From Oxytricha trifallax (Eukaryota; Ciliophora; Spirotrichea; Sporadotrichida; Oxytrichidae), in the NCBI GenBank assembly GCA_000711775.1, contig ARYC01001433.1, positions 23,906-87,905 on the forward strand: 64,000 nucleotides of DNA, written 5' to 3'. The stretch's first letter is position 1; the number at the start of each line of letters is the position of its first letter. Below are positions 1 through 10,439 of this stretch, in pieces. Under the pieces are notes generated by a model. The model saw only the letters and a program-made list of their open reading frames with translations, ran no database searches and was not told the DNA's origin. A program made the translations under genes and the position numbers.

Positions 1-3000
1 CCTCAACTTTTAAATGCAGCTGCTGGTAAGTTTCAATCCTTGTTATTAGCTTCTATTTAGAACCTATCAATAATTAGCAGATGCCAGAATAGGCACCCGA
101 ACAAGAAAACTTACCTCGGATTTTTGAAAATCTACAAGCCAATGTAAATCTTGAAGATGCGGGTAAAATCAAGGGGATCAAATCTGAATTTAAAAACGCA
201 CAAGACAGTGCCAAGATCAATCGTGCAAAGGAATTTCTGCATTAAAACAACTTTGATTTAAGTTTGCTGCTTGAGCAGGAGGATTTTGCAGGCTTTGAAA
301 ATACTTAGGATTTCAAGCGGTTCGTGAGAAAATTTATAAATAACAATAAACCCAAGTTGGCGAAGCACAGCCATGAAAGTAAATCTGCAATTTCAGAGCC
401 ACCTGATCTTACTGCAACTTACGAAGAGGTGAAGGTGAGCGACTTCACTGCGAGCATAAGCTTTGCAAGCGATTAAAAACCAAATAAAGAACCCTTACCT
501 CAGCTCTTTATTAACTATGGCGCGATCATCGGCCATGAGATCTTAATCAAACACTTTGAAAATTTCAAATCTTCTAATATTATTAAAGGTCTTGCATTTT
601 GCAAGATATAGTGACCCGTAACACTCAGTCACTTTTATCATTCCTAAGCAATTTTGAGAACACTAATGATCAGGAAATGCACTAGAACCTGTTCTCTCTG
701 CTGGTGGATTTAATATTGAGCGATGGAAACTTAGGCCAAGACTCGAAGCCTCGTATCTTTTTAGCTGCTTTGGGTTACTATTAAGGAGAAAAGGTATAAG
801 TAGAAGACTAGTTAATACAAGAATCAATCTTGTTATTAGTACGCTCCCCCAATGCAAGGCAAGCTCTAGGCTTGGCAAACTTTGTGTTCTTCAATTCAGT
901 AGCCGCATTCACAAAATACCTTGCTCAAGTGTTGAGACTTGATGAAACTAACCCTTATATTGTGCAGCTTATGAGTCGGACTTGGCAATTATTCGAAATT
1001 GACTCTCAAGTTTAGAGACTTATACCTTCTTCATTCTTCATTTTGAATGTGCCTTTCATCACTCTACTAAAGCAGGACTGTGGCCTGCACTTAATCAGAG
1101 ATATTACCGTTGAATACACAGAGTACTTCGTAAGAATTTGTGCTTTATCTTGCTCTCACACTGTTGATGCTCTCAAGGATTATATATCAACTACTAGGGC
1201 TACATTCTTACAGAAGCAAGAGCTTATTGATTCAAGCACGATGGTTTTCTTTATGAAAGGCCTTGCATAAAGACTGCAGAATAGAGACGTACAATGGGTG
1301 GGCAAGATTCCGCAAATCTAGAAGCTTCAGCAGTAAATCATAGAAGCTCAAATTGAAAAGAATGTAAGTCTGAGCAGCAATATTATTGAAAACTGCCTTA
1401 ATGGAGACTGCTCTGACATTCAAAGGATTTTGCACTTGCCTCGCAACATGGAAGCCTTCTCTGATAAGACAGTTGCAGACCTACTTCAACTCTTTGAGAA
1501 TGCAAATACCTTGCACTAACTAGCAAGTGCTTTCAATTCAAAGTCTTCGAATGAAAGGTTGGCTGCCAGTGAAGCCCTAGAAAAGTTGCAGCTAAATCTG
1601 GGATTTAAGTTGTACAGTTCTCAAGTATTATGCATTAACTATATCTGCGACAACTTGCAAGCAAGCCATTTAATTCATTTTGGTATTGGTAATGGCAAGA
1701 CCTTAATTTGCATTGCGCTAGCCATTCTTATAGCTCTTCAGACCAAGCTCTCCGTAATCATCATTGGCAAGAATGAGCACCTGGTGCAGAGAGATTTCAC
1801 GAAGTTCTAAAAAGTTATTAATGCGATGGCACTTAACTCGAACTTTAATTTCATTGCTAAGAGCGCTGGTATTTACTTCTTTACTCAGCCACAACTCAAG
1901 AAACAAATGAAGACTCCTAAATTCATAAGTGTCTGGCGCGACAGTATCGTGATCGTCGATGAATACGACTGGATTTTATTCTATGGCTCCAGTGATAATA
2001 TTGTCAACCAGCTTAATTTTTACAAGCAAGCTAAAAGTATTATCGGCTTTTCAGGCAGCAATCTTACTCAAACCGAGGAAACCTGTCTTAACTTAGCTTT
2101 GCAAAGCGCACCTGTGGTGTTCCCTACACTTGATAAGTTGCAAGGTAATAAGAAGACCCAGCTACCAGACTTGCTGGTAAGTTCAAATCAAGCAGATTAC
2201 TTGCAGAAAATCAAGGAACTCATAAAGGACTAAGTTGCTAATTCCCCAGTTTTAATTGTCGCCTCTGATAACTACAACGCTATTTAATCAGGCCTCTCGA
2301 AATCCTCTTTCGATTTCAAAAGCTTCAGCCACGGCTCAGCCGCTGTCATTGAGTCTGTCATTGAAGGCAGGTATTTAATGAAGAATGCGAGCAAGAACTA
2401 TGGTGTTTACTTATTTAATGAAGCACAGGGAAGAGGAACAGACATCTAAACTAATGATGAAATCAATTCAAATGGGGGTACTTATTTAATCATCGCTGAT
2501 GTCTTTTCAAGAAGATCTGAAGAATAAATCATTGGTAGAATCGGCAGACTTAATACCAAAGGTAGATGGCAGCGCGTGTTATACAAGAATGCTTCTAATG
2601 ATAGTTCAGAGCAGCTGCTTATAGTTGTATAGAAAGAAATAGATCTAATACTTGATCGCAAGCACAACCAAGCATAATCAATTTTATAAAATCAATAAGA
2701 AGCAATGGATAGTTTTGTTGAATAAAGCAAGGTGCCTTAAGAATAAATTTCTGCAGCGCTTTCAAAGGATTAGGAGCAAGATAATATTGTAAGAGAAGTC
2801 GTTAAACATATTGTAGCTCTCACTGAGAAAGCTTACAGTGAAGCAAGCAACGCAGCAGCAGTAGTGAAGCAAGATAATCTTGAAGAAGAAAAAGAGCCTT
2901 AAAAAGTTGAAGGATAAGCTGAATAAAGTAAGTTGGGTTTTTATTAACCTTCTCTCATAGAGCTTATTGAAGAGAAGATGAGTTAAAATCCTGTGCTGCA

Positions 3001-3184
3001 AGATAAACCATTCGACCAGGTATAGTAATTGGTGCAAAGGAATTTAAAGTGGTAGCACCATGAAATTACTAAGGCTCAAGGCAGAAAGAGATCTAGAAGT
3101 AAAAGCAGTACTGCAAGTTCCAAGAGAAGATTAGTGAAAGGTTAACAAAAGCTAGAATTAATCAAGGAATCAAATAAGACTTGA
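1..3184 (+). CDS. SecA-like DEAD ATPase/helicase, 5' partial
   Basis: An ATPase related to the motor domain of SecA, here a ciliate protein of unknown substrate. The reading frame uses TAA/TAG as Gln and ends at the TGA at 3182-3184; the start lies upstream of the window. Visible motifs in order are a Walker A variant FGIGNGKTL (about 1677-1703), a DEAD-type VDEYD (about 1957), GFSGSNLTQT (about 2045), the SecA-type GRGTDIQ (about 2430-2450) and EEQIIGRIGRL (about 2518-2550). The C-terminus (2640-3180) is Gln/Lys-rich and charged, probably disordered. Two introns are needed for one frame: 26-60 (GTAAG..TTTAG) and 611-648. The family match rests on motif order, with residues differing from bacterial SecA. 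The gene converges on the minus-strand gene ending at 3331. Export across a membrane is not implied. Confidence 0.72.
26..60 (+). other. probable 35-nt intron in the SecA-like gene
   Basis: Begins GTAAGTTT and ends ATTTAG. Removing it joins frame 1 upstream (..QLLNAAA) to frame 3 downstream (EPINNQQ..), giving one continuous frame. Confidence 0.55.
611..648 (+). other. possible 38-nt intron in the SecA-like gene
   Basis: The N-terminal part runs in frame 3 and meets TGA at 612-614. The helicase part runs in frame 2 and opens after 559. A GT(611)..AG(648) intron removes that TGA and joins the frames through a TAC codon. The donor (GTGACC) is weaker than the other introns here, so a real frameshift or a short eliminated segment is the alternative. 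Confidence 0.4.
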
Positions 3185-3330
3185 GAGCTAACTACTCGTC
3201 GCAGTGCCAGAGATAAACATTCACTTGCACTTATACAGAGCTGCCAGAGAACGAAGAGACAATGGAAAGATGGTTGAAGGCTGCCTCGAGTGAGAGAAGG
3301 CACTTTAAAAGCGACATAAACCATAGAAAT

Positions 3331-4292
3331 TCAGAGAGAAAACCAAGATTAAGAATATGAGATTTATCTTAATTTTTTAAAGCATTTCACCATATTCAAG
3401 TTTTTGCTATTAATAGCATATAGAGAATCGTGGAGGCATAGAAGGAGCAGCATTCAGTGTCTTATGTTTGGCGACTGGTTTTGCATGTTCTGCAGGTTGC
3501 CATCTTGCATAAACTACTCTTTAATCTTGCGTAAGTCAAGCAACTCACTTTCCATATCGTCATGTTTTTGCTTCAACCTTTTGGTTTACTGCAAGAATTC
3601 TTGCTTATCTTATTTCAAAGCCATTTCATAATCTTTTACCTCCTCCATTTAATCATGAGTTCTCTTTCTTTTAGATGAATTCCTTAACGAGATTCACAGC
3701 CTTACCTCGCTCAGCTACACAAGTAATTAAGAGAGAGTAAACTTACTGCTAAAGTTAAGGCATCTGCTGAGAGCGTCCACGAACTCGGGTCTCATTTCTA
3801 TAACGAGATCTCTGTTTTACTCTAGCTTTTCTCTTTGTTAGAGCATTGCATCATGAATCATCTGGGAGACACCTTCGGTGTCTAGGGTGAAGAGCAAGTC
3901 ACAGATCCATTATCTGTCTAGGTGGACCCAATCTCGTTCATCAGGCAAGTGTTACAGCAGTCTTGAAGACCCTCTGGCATAATCGAGAAAGTCTTAAACT
4001 GTAAGTCCATCGATTTAAGGCACTGCTGACACTTTGACAGCGTCTCTTCTTACATACTATAATGACAGTTACAAGAGCAAGCTAGTGGTTACCTCTTTCT
4101 CCGCTCTTATGATTTACTTGAGGAAATAAATGTTGGTGGAGTCCGCTTTGGGTAAGAAAGCGTGGCAGTCTTGGGCAAGAAAGTTGTATAGCTCTTTCTT
4201 ACTTTTGCATTTTATGGGCGAGTTCTGAAACATTGATACCAGTAAGTTACTATTGGTTCATTAAAATTTAAAAGTTAGGTGCCTTCCACCAT
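3331..4292 (-). CDS. unrecognised protein with C-terminal coiled coil
   Basis: I do not recognise the family. The chosen ATG is at 4292 (MVEGTQLL..). A 26-nt intron at 4225-4250 (GTAACTTA..TTTCAG on the minus strand) links the first 14 codons to a long frame. The middle is helical and mixed (KELYNFLAQD, RLLQHLPDERDW, MIHDAML). The C-terminal part (about 3400-3660) is a Lys/Glu/Gln-rich probable coiled coil (KQDKQEFLQQ, RLKQKHDDMESELLDLR). One in-frame TGA occurs at 3694-3696, close to GTGTAG/GTAAGG donors and TTAAG/AAAAG acceptors, so a second short intron of 36 or 51 nt is plausible. The stop is TGA at 3331-3333. It lies tail to tail with the SecA-like gene and head to head with the transposase gene, 124 bp between the two ATGs, which probably share a promoter region. 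Confidence 0.6.
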
Positions 4293-4416
4293 TTTATATA
4301 GCTCAATTTTGATTCAGGAAGACACTGCAGTTACTAAAACCAGAGAGTGCTTTTCCTAATAATGAAATCCACCAGCACGAAACGAATTCATTATTATTAA
4401 ATTTAGGAATCTTCTC
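4293..4416. promoter_or_regulatory. divergent intergenic region, candidate bidirectional promoter
   Basis: A 124-bp spacer lies between the start codons of the minus-strand coiled-coil gene and the plus-strand transposase gene. It is moderately AT-rich and has no ORF. The promoter role is inferred from geometry only; no motif was recognised. Confidence 0.3.
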
Positions 4417-6046
4417 ATGGAATCTTATTCTGGAAGACGACAGTCAAGACTCTCTGATTTCTTCAAGTTGGAAGATAAAGATTACGATGGTAACAGCTCA
4501 AGTAAGAGCCGAGCTCGTAAAGTTAATCAGAAGATTCTTAAGATCAGGCGGATTATTTAACCACTAATATGCTATATTAGAGAAACATAACAGTTGAAGA
4601 CGTTAAAATAGAATAAGTCAGTATAAGAGATATGACTTCCCTATTCGAGGATACTCGTGATGAAAATTCAGAGTTTGAAAGTGAGGGATTTATTATTGAC
4701 CCCAAAGAGGTCTATAGAAAAAGCGTGAAAAAAGAAGTTAAATCATCATTACTGAGTGATAAGGACATCAAGACTCTTGGCTAGTTAATGTTAAAGCTTT
4801 ACACTGAATAAAAACAATCAGATTTAGAACCTTAAAGTTTGATTGAGCGAGGCGAAAGTATTGATATGAACGCTCTTGAAGCCAAGGTTATTGAGAATCA
4901 TAAAGTGAAGGATTAGATTCCAGTGTTTGGTTAGCATACACAACTAAATGCAACCGTTCCTCGTAGGATACTAAAGCAGTTGGGGAAAGAAAAGAAATAG
5001 TAATAGAAAGAACTCAAGCTTGCAAAGGAGTCAAGACTGCGAGACAATGAAAAGCTATCTTACTCCTAGATAATGAATAGACTTGGCATTTCATACTACA
5101 AGTTGCGAAGGTACTTGAAAAGTCCAGTCAAGAAAGCCAGGTTTTGGAACCTGAAGTAAGTTAACAGAGGCAGGTATAAGAAGCTTCACAGCAGAGCACG
5201 CACGCATATTGTTAACATGCTCATGCTTGATACTTAACCTGTACAGCTTTCAGATATTCAGCGCAGCTTATAGAAGAACATCTAGCTAAGGTGCAGTAAG
5301 TAAATGATAAGACGCTTCCTGAAAAATGAGTTAATGATGACCTACAAATAAATCAAGTAGATTTCAACTCTGCATAATAGTAATAGTAGTAAGTTGCAGA
5401 GATAATATGCAGCACAGTAGTTCGTGCTCTAGTTAAGTAAAGGCAAGAGAATTATCAACATCGATGAATCAACTCTGAACTAAACAGACGAAAGACGCAG
5501 AGGCTGGACTGCACCTTACGTTAAGAACAGAGTTAAAAATTCTCAGAGACTTAGATAAATGAATTTGATCATAGGGGTTTCAAGTACAGGAGAGTTGTTT
5601 TATACAGTGAATCATGGTAGAACTAATCAACACTCCTTCCTGTACTTTCTGTGCAAGCTTATTAATACACTCGAAACAATTGACAGTTAGTGGAGATCAA
5701 ATACTTTGATACTTCTTGATAATGCTCCTTATCACAGGTCTCAAAATATTATGGAAAAGTACATGGACTTAAGATTACCTCTAATGTTTTTGGGGCCTTA
5801 TCATTACAAGATTGCGCCAGCTGAGCTAATGTACTCCTGGATAAAAAACAGAGACTTGAATCCACTAAATACAAGAGCCTAATCAAAGTAAGTTTAAGTT
5901 AAGTAACGTAATTTAGAGGGTACTGGGCAGCATTTATGAAAGAGGTGGGAATGAATATAAGCAGAATAAATTAGAACTTAGTGAGGCACTGCTTTTATCA
6001 TGTTTTAACAGCAGCCTTAGAAGCGATTTCACTAAAGGATTTGTGA
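4417..6046 (+). CDS. Tc1/IS630-type DDE transposase, intron-containing, probably domesticated
   Basis: A DDE/D-family transposase with cut-and-paste chemistry by homology. The gene reads as join(4417..4489,4531..5887,5917..6046). Introns are 4490-4530 (GTAACA..AATCAG) and 5888-5916 (GTAAGTTT..ATTTAG), both restoring frame exactly. The N-terminus is acidic. The middle is basic and HTH-like (SQIMNRLGISYYKLRRYL, then RARTHIVNML..LSDIQRSL). The catalytic core shows the first Asp in NIDESTLNQTDERRRGW, the second in LILLDNAPYHRS and the Glu in KIAPAELMYSWIK, so all three acids are present. The C-terminus is helical and ends at TGA 6044. No terminal inverted repeats flank it, its GC content matches the SecA-like neighbour, and it has introns, all unlike the TBE copies at 38-55 kb. 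A cellular genome-rearrangement enzyme is my inference. Confidence 0.75.
4490..4530 (+). other. intron 1 of the DDE transposase gene (41 nt)
   Basis: GTAACAGC..TTAATCAG. Removal joins MESYSGRRQSR..KDYD to EDSQDQADYL.. in one frame. Without it the first exon runs into TGA near 4632. Confidence 0.6.
5888..5916 (+). other. intron 2 of the DDE transposase gene (29 nt)
   Basis: GTAAGTTT..GTAATTTAG, matching consensus splice sites. Splicing replaces a TGA at 5937 with a helical C-terminus that ends at 6044. Confidence 0.6.
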
Positions 6047-6877
6047 ATCGAAGTGCTTGTTTGAATGGAAGTCTCTAAACCAAGCAAATTTAGCTCTAGA
6101 ACTATGTAATATAAACTAGAACTTAAAGTTGTGATAACTGTTAAATTTGTACCTTGATTTATACTAAGCATACTATTATACTTTCACTAAGAATTTACTC
6201 TAAATTACACATTTCTATAGTATATAAAGTAATTATCAAAATGAAACTTACATCAATCCTTTTCTAATCTAAGAAAAATTTGAGCAACTTCTTTGGCCTA
6301 ATCAGTTAAGCTAAGAAATTAAAGTAACTTAGCAAAAGTGCATTTATCTGCTTGCTAGATTGCCTTATTAATTTTTCTAACCTATAAAGAGTTAATAAGA
6401 AATGAGTGAATGAAGTGAATGCAATTGAACTTCTAGTAGACTTCTAAGGACTAACTCACTCTTATTAGTATGAGTGCTAAACTATCGGCTTTATCTAAAA
6501 GCAATCAAGAATCCTTAAATTAATATAAAGGATACTCCCTGAGCTGATTTACTCTCGAAGCCCCTTGACTCTTCTCTCTGGTCAGACAGAGTACCTTGGC
6601 TAGGTAATTTAATTAATAGTAGGTATAAGCAAGTTAGGAATTTTAATGATGCAAAATAATTTCTCCTAAAAACACTAACGCAACTTGATGTAAGTATTTA
6701 ATTACTTTCAGAGAAAACAATAATTAAACGACTTCGGATTGTCAAAGTTGTTGACCTTCGTCAAATTAAATAAAATTTCCAGAGTTAATTTTTAGCCATC
6801 CATTTTGAATATTCAAATTTTCTGGCAAAAAAAACAGTATAAATTCAATTCATTTTATAATAAATTTGATTTATCGT
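6047..6877. other. AT-rich intergenic region
   Basis: No convincing reading frame in either strand. GC content drops from here, which may mark the edge of macronuclear-destined sequence. No telomere-addition signal was recognised. Confidence 0.4.
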
Positions 6878-7190
6878 CTTGCCAGACATCGATTGGCGAA
6901 AAATCTGCGGAGGAATGTAGCCTGAGAGTCATGTCACTGTGCAAGTATAAAATCCTTTAAAAACTGATCGTTTGTTTATTTGATACGATTCAGATTCTTT
7001 AATTAATTACCATGCCAGACATTGATTAGCGAAACGCGAAGTTGAAAACATCCAGTGATTGCAACACTGCGATTGTACTGAGCAAATGTAGCTTTTAAGT
7101 CATGTCACTGCCGCTCTTAATTAATTAAATACCCTAAACTGATCATTTGTTTCCTCTGTAATGATTAGACTTCCTCTTTTTTAATTAATC
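6878..7190. repeat. diverged tandem duplication
   Basis: Two units (about 6878-7010 and 7011-7190) share GCCAGACATYGATTRGCGAA at their starts, ATGTAGC..AGTCATGTCACTG in the middle and AAACTGATCRTTTGTTT near their ends. Unit 2 has about 45 extra bases after the first block. Confidence 0.6.
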
Positions 7191-7339
7191 AAAAATCAAA
7201 AAATCTGTCAGTTTTAAGTTCAATAAAATCAAAAAAATTCTCGAGTTCAAAATTAAAGAAGGCCTTCAGTAGTAGATCTAAATCAAATCAAAATTCTAAA
7301 GTAAGGTTGTAAATTTTAATTTTTTTGTTATTTAAAACA

Positions 7340-7690
7340 AGGGTTCTGTTATTAATGTTACTTGGGTTCTTTGTTCATGTTTCTTGGGTTCTGTTACTTG
7401 GGTTCTCTTTTATAAATTGATTAAACTGCTTTTAAAAAAATCACTGTTTCTTGTTACTTGTAATTTAATTGATCTTAAAGCCTGGCCAGGCAAATTAATG
7501 CTAAAGCTTTTAAATTAAAAAAATTCTCCTCAAAGGGTTCTTGGAGTTCTAAATAATTTGTTACTGTTACTCTGGTTCTTACTGTTACTTTGGGTTCTTT
7601 AAAATAATTAAAACTGCTAACTGGGTTCTTACTAGCAATATAATTGGGTTCTTTAGATTTTTACTTGGTTCTTACTTCACTTAGAGAAAT
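7340..7690. repeat. degenerate TTACTTGGGTTCT repeat array
   Basis: GGGTTCT or GGTTCT preceded by TTACTT or a similar tract recurs at least ten times at irregular spacing. It is not a perfect satellite and encodes nothing evident. Confidence 0.55.
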
Positions 7691-8184
7691 TTTAACTTGT
7701 TCTTTTGATAATTTCTTTTTGATTAAATTAAACCCTGAATGTTTAAACTAGAAAATTTAATAGTGGCCACTATTACCCAAGCTTAAATTTTTAGCTTTAA
7801 CCCCAGCTAAGTTCTTTCAGCTGAAAATAGATTTTTTAAGTGATTTTACAAAGCTTTTAAGCTTTTTTGAACCTTTATCCTTTTAAAAACCATGATTTTT
7901 TAGTTACTGTAACAAACATCACTTGACTTTTAAACTTAAAACTTGATTTTAATTAAATAGCTGTTATCTTTAAGAAACTTAGTAAACTCAGTAAATCTCC
8001 AGCGTTTTTGATTTTTTCTTTTTTAACTACAACTACTAGGCTAAAGCCAATTTTTAGGTAAATTAGGGATATAGGTAGGTAATATAAGCTGATAGCTGAA
8101 TTTTCTGTAAAAATGTTTACAAACCAGTAAAACCTGAAATGCTGCAAAAATTTTTATTTTAGTACATCAAGTAGCTAAGCTTGA
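7691..8184. other. AT-rich spacer
   Basis: Contains scattered CTTTTAA/AAGCTT tracts. A short plus frame around 7960-8170 (..IFKKLSKLSKSPAF..) could be the upstream part of the decayed coding stretch that follows, but I cannot support it as a gene. Confidence 0.3.
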
Positions 8185-8834
8185 TTTTTAGTAGTTTAGC
8201 CTTTAAATTTGAAAAAAACTAGTGAACTGAATTATTTGATTTTGACTGAGAACTAAATTTAGAAGAAAACTTTGTGTAAAAAGGGTAATGTATAGGCAGT
8301 AGAAGAAAATTGAGATTAAAGGGAGATAGAGCTTTAATTTTGCAATTATTTAGGAATTTCAAGTTCGCTACAAATTAATTTAGAATTCAGAGAAGAAACT
8401 TAAAGCTGGCAATTTACAGGAAAGAATCCAATAATATTGAGAATCTCTGAATAAAAGCAGAATTTATAATACTACCTGGAAATTGCTTGAATTTTTTAAA
8501 GAACTTCAAATGGAAGAGTTAGAGAAATATTATGGAGAGTTGAGCCATCTTTTTTATTTTTAGTCTAATTATCATTTTGACTACAAATCTCTTTATTTTT
8601 TAAATTTCCAAGTCCATAACTTACAATTCTCGCTATTCCTTGAATACAAGAGTTGTAGTAATTCTCCAATATTTAAGGAATAGAGTACTTAGAGAGCAAA
8701 ATGCAGGGATTTCGCACACTTATATTTTCAATTGAATTTCCCTTAATTAACCCTCTTATTAAAATTGTCAACTTTTATATTAAAAATACGAATTGCACCT
8801 TATAAAAGTGTAAAGTTAGCAAAAGATAGAAGTG
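8185..8834 (+). pseudogene. decayed coding stretch, family unknown
   Basis: Read with TAA/TAG as Gln, one frame runs from about 8185 to 8480 with a single internal TGA (..CNYLGISSSLQINLEFREE..). After a frame change near 8485 a second frame runs about 115 codons without TGA (EFFKELQMEELEKYYGELSH.., ..LYFLNFQVHNLQFSLFLEYK..) to TGA at about 8832. The leucine/phenylalanine spacing is vaguely leucine-rich-repeat-like. It could be an old pseudogene or MDS pieces. No intact start was seen. Confidence 0.3.
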
Positions 8835-9238
8835 ATTGATATAAGGTTAGGGACGCTGTTACACTTGCATGAATAAATAATATTAGATTTAAAATCTATG
8901 CAAAGAGTGCAAGTGAAGTTATTGTGAATTGATTTAGATGCACATAAATTATTACTGTCTGATAAGCGAAGCTATACTTTTATCTCAATGTAACAAACAT
9001 CACAGTGTAAAAATAGCGCAGCGTTTATTAAGAAAGTTTGAAGAAATATGCAATTACGTAAAATAAACTACACGGATCGAGAGGAAGTGAGTTGCTCTTC
9101 AAGATGCGCAAAAAGCGCAGTGAATTCAGTTTAGAGTAAGTGAAGTGCGTGGCTAATAATGAGGGTGCGAGAGCCATCGCAGATTTAGTTCTTAGTTGAT
9201 TCCATTATTAGTTTAATTATTATAGTAGTAATTATTAA
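8835..9238. other. AT-rich spacer
   Basis: No reading frame supported. It includes a slightly GC-richer stretch near 9060-9180 without coding pattern. Confidence 0.3.
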
Positions 9239-9505
9239 TTAATAAAAATCAAACTTAATTCAAATGTGGAGGTAAAAGCAGAACCCCAAACAACCAGTGT
9301 GAACGGTGAAACTTTGCAACCAATCGGTCAATGGGGTACAAACCCCACATATTCTTGGTCAGCGTCTCAAACTCTATAAGACTGGTAAGTATGGCCTCAA
9401 AATAAAATCATCAATTTTTTCCCATCTTCACCGTACTTGCAATCTCTGGATCGGCCCCCTCAAATTAAGTTAAAATCTGTCCTTTTAAATTTCGTTATTT
9501 ATTGA
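9239..9505 (+). other. coding island, candidate macronuclear-destined segment
   Basis: A GC-richer island with an 88-codon frame lacking TGA (VEVKAEPQTTSVNGETLQP.., GQWGTNPTYSWSASQTLQDW..) ending at TGA 9503. A strong splice donor (TGGTAAGTATGG, about 9383) lies inside, so the exon may stop there. The protein family is not recognised. Pro/Gln/Trp-rich content and the sharp change of composition at both sides fit an MDS embedded in eliminated DNA. Confidence 0.42.
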
Positions 9506-9782
9506 TGCATTTAAAACTTTTTATTCACTTATCAAACTCATGCGAACATACGTATTGGGGTTTATATTTTAAATGATATATAATTAAACCTATTGATGAT
9601 GAAGCATAAGGAGGCTATGTGTTTCGCGAAAAATATAATTTTAATTTCTTCTAACAAAAGACCGACTTAATTCGAGCAGAATTAATAAAAGAAACATAAT
9701 TTACAGTAGAACAGAGATTATAGGTCAAAGAATTTTAATTGAGGAAATAAAATGAATTATTAAGGAAAATGTTAAATAATCT

Positions 9783-10217
9783 GGGGGGGGGAGTTTCCTG
9801 CCCATAATTCTATATGCACTCAAGGGGAGAAATTTCCTGCCTCCATAAAGGTAGTTTCCTGCACCTTCGGAAGTTTCCTGCCCCATAAATAAAAATATAT
9901 TATTAATATAATTTTCAAAGAATCTTTGTCATCAATTATGATATATTTATTTTTAATTTAGCTTCAAATATCATCTCTACCTTAATGATGAATTTACATT
10001 TTAATGAAAATCACATTAATTATTAATAAAAAACAATTATTTAAGTCCTTGTTTATAACTTATAATTTGATAAAGAATAATAATGTACCTTGAAAATTAT
10101 ATATTAATAAAAGTTGTTAAGTACATCGTTATGATAATTGAAATTTATTTATTTCTAATATTTTTTATTGCCAAACAATAAAAAATTTAATGTTGGGTGC
10201 AGGAAACTTTCCTTCCC
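9783..10217. mobile_element. short non-autonomous element with G-run ends, copy 1
   Basis: Starts GGGGGGGGGAGTTTCCTGCCC and ends GGGTGCAGGAAACTTTCCTTCCC, so the ends are inverted repeats. Two or three internal iterations of AGTTTCCTGCMCC lie near the left end. The interior (..TAATATAATTTTCAAAGAATCTTT.., ..GTACCTTGAAAATTAT..) matches the element at 23096-23497 in reverse complement. The flanks AATAATCT (9775-9782) and ATTAATCT (10218-10225) form an 8-bp target duplication with one mismatch. It encodes no protein. Confidence 0.75.
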
Positions 10218-10225
10218 ATTAATCT

Positions 10226-10439
10226 AACTATTATAGATACTTATTTATAATTTATTTGATACTTTTTGAAAGAATTATTATTAATGCTTTAATATAATCT
10301 ATATTCTAATTTCATAATAATTTCATTATATCAACAATACAGAAAGTTAAAACTTTTTAATACCAAGATTTTGTTAATGAGAAGAGATTAATAAAAAATT
10401 TATCTTATACATTTATATATATTTAAATATATAAGTATT
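10226..10439. other. AT-rich spacer
   Basis: Very AT-rich and without a gene. The minus-strand coding frame of the next island runs on into it for about 35 codons before losing coding character. Confidence 0.3.

Noticed and set aside
663-878. Minus-strand 71-codon frame
   Set aside because: It is antisense to the SecA-like gene, whose motifs and Gln-recoded frame explain the stretch.
3404-3631. Plus-strand 75-codon Cys/Ser-rich frame
   Set aside because: Shadow of the minus-strand coiled-coil protein; the minus frame has much better protein character.
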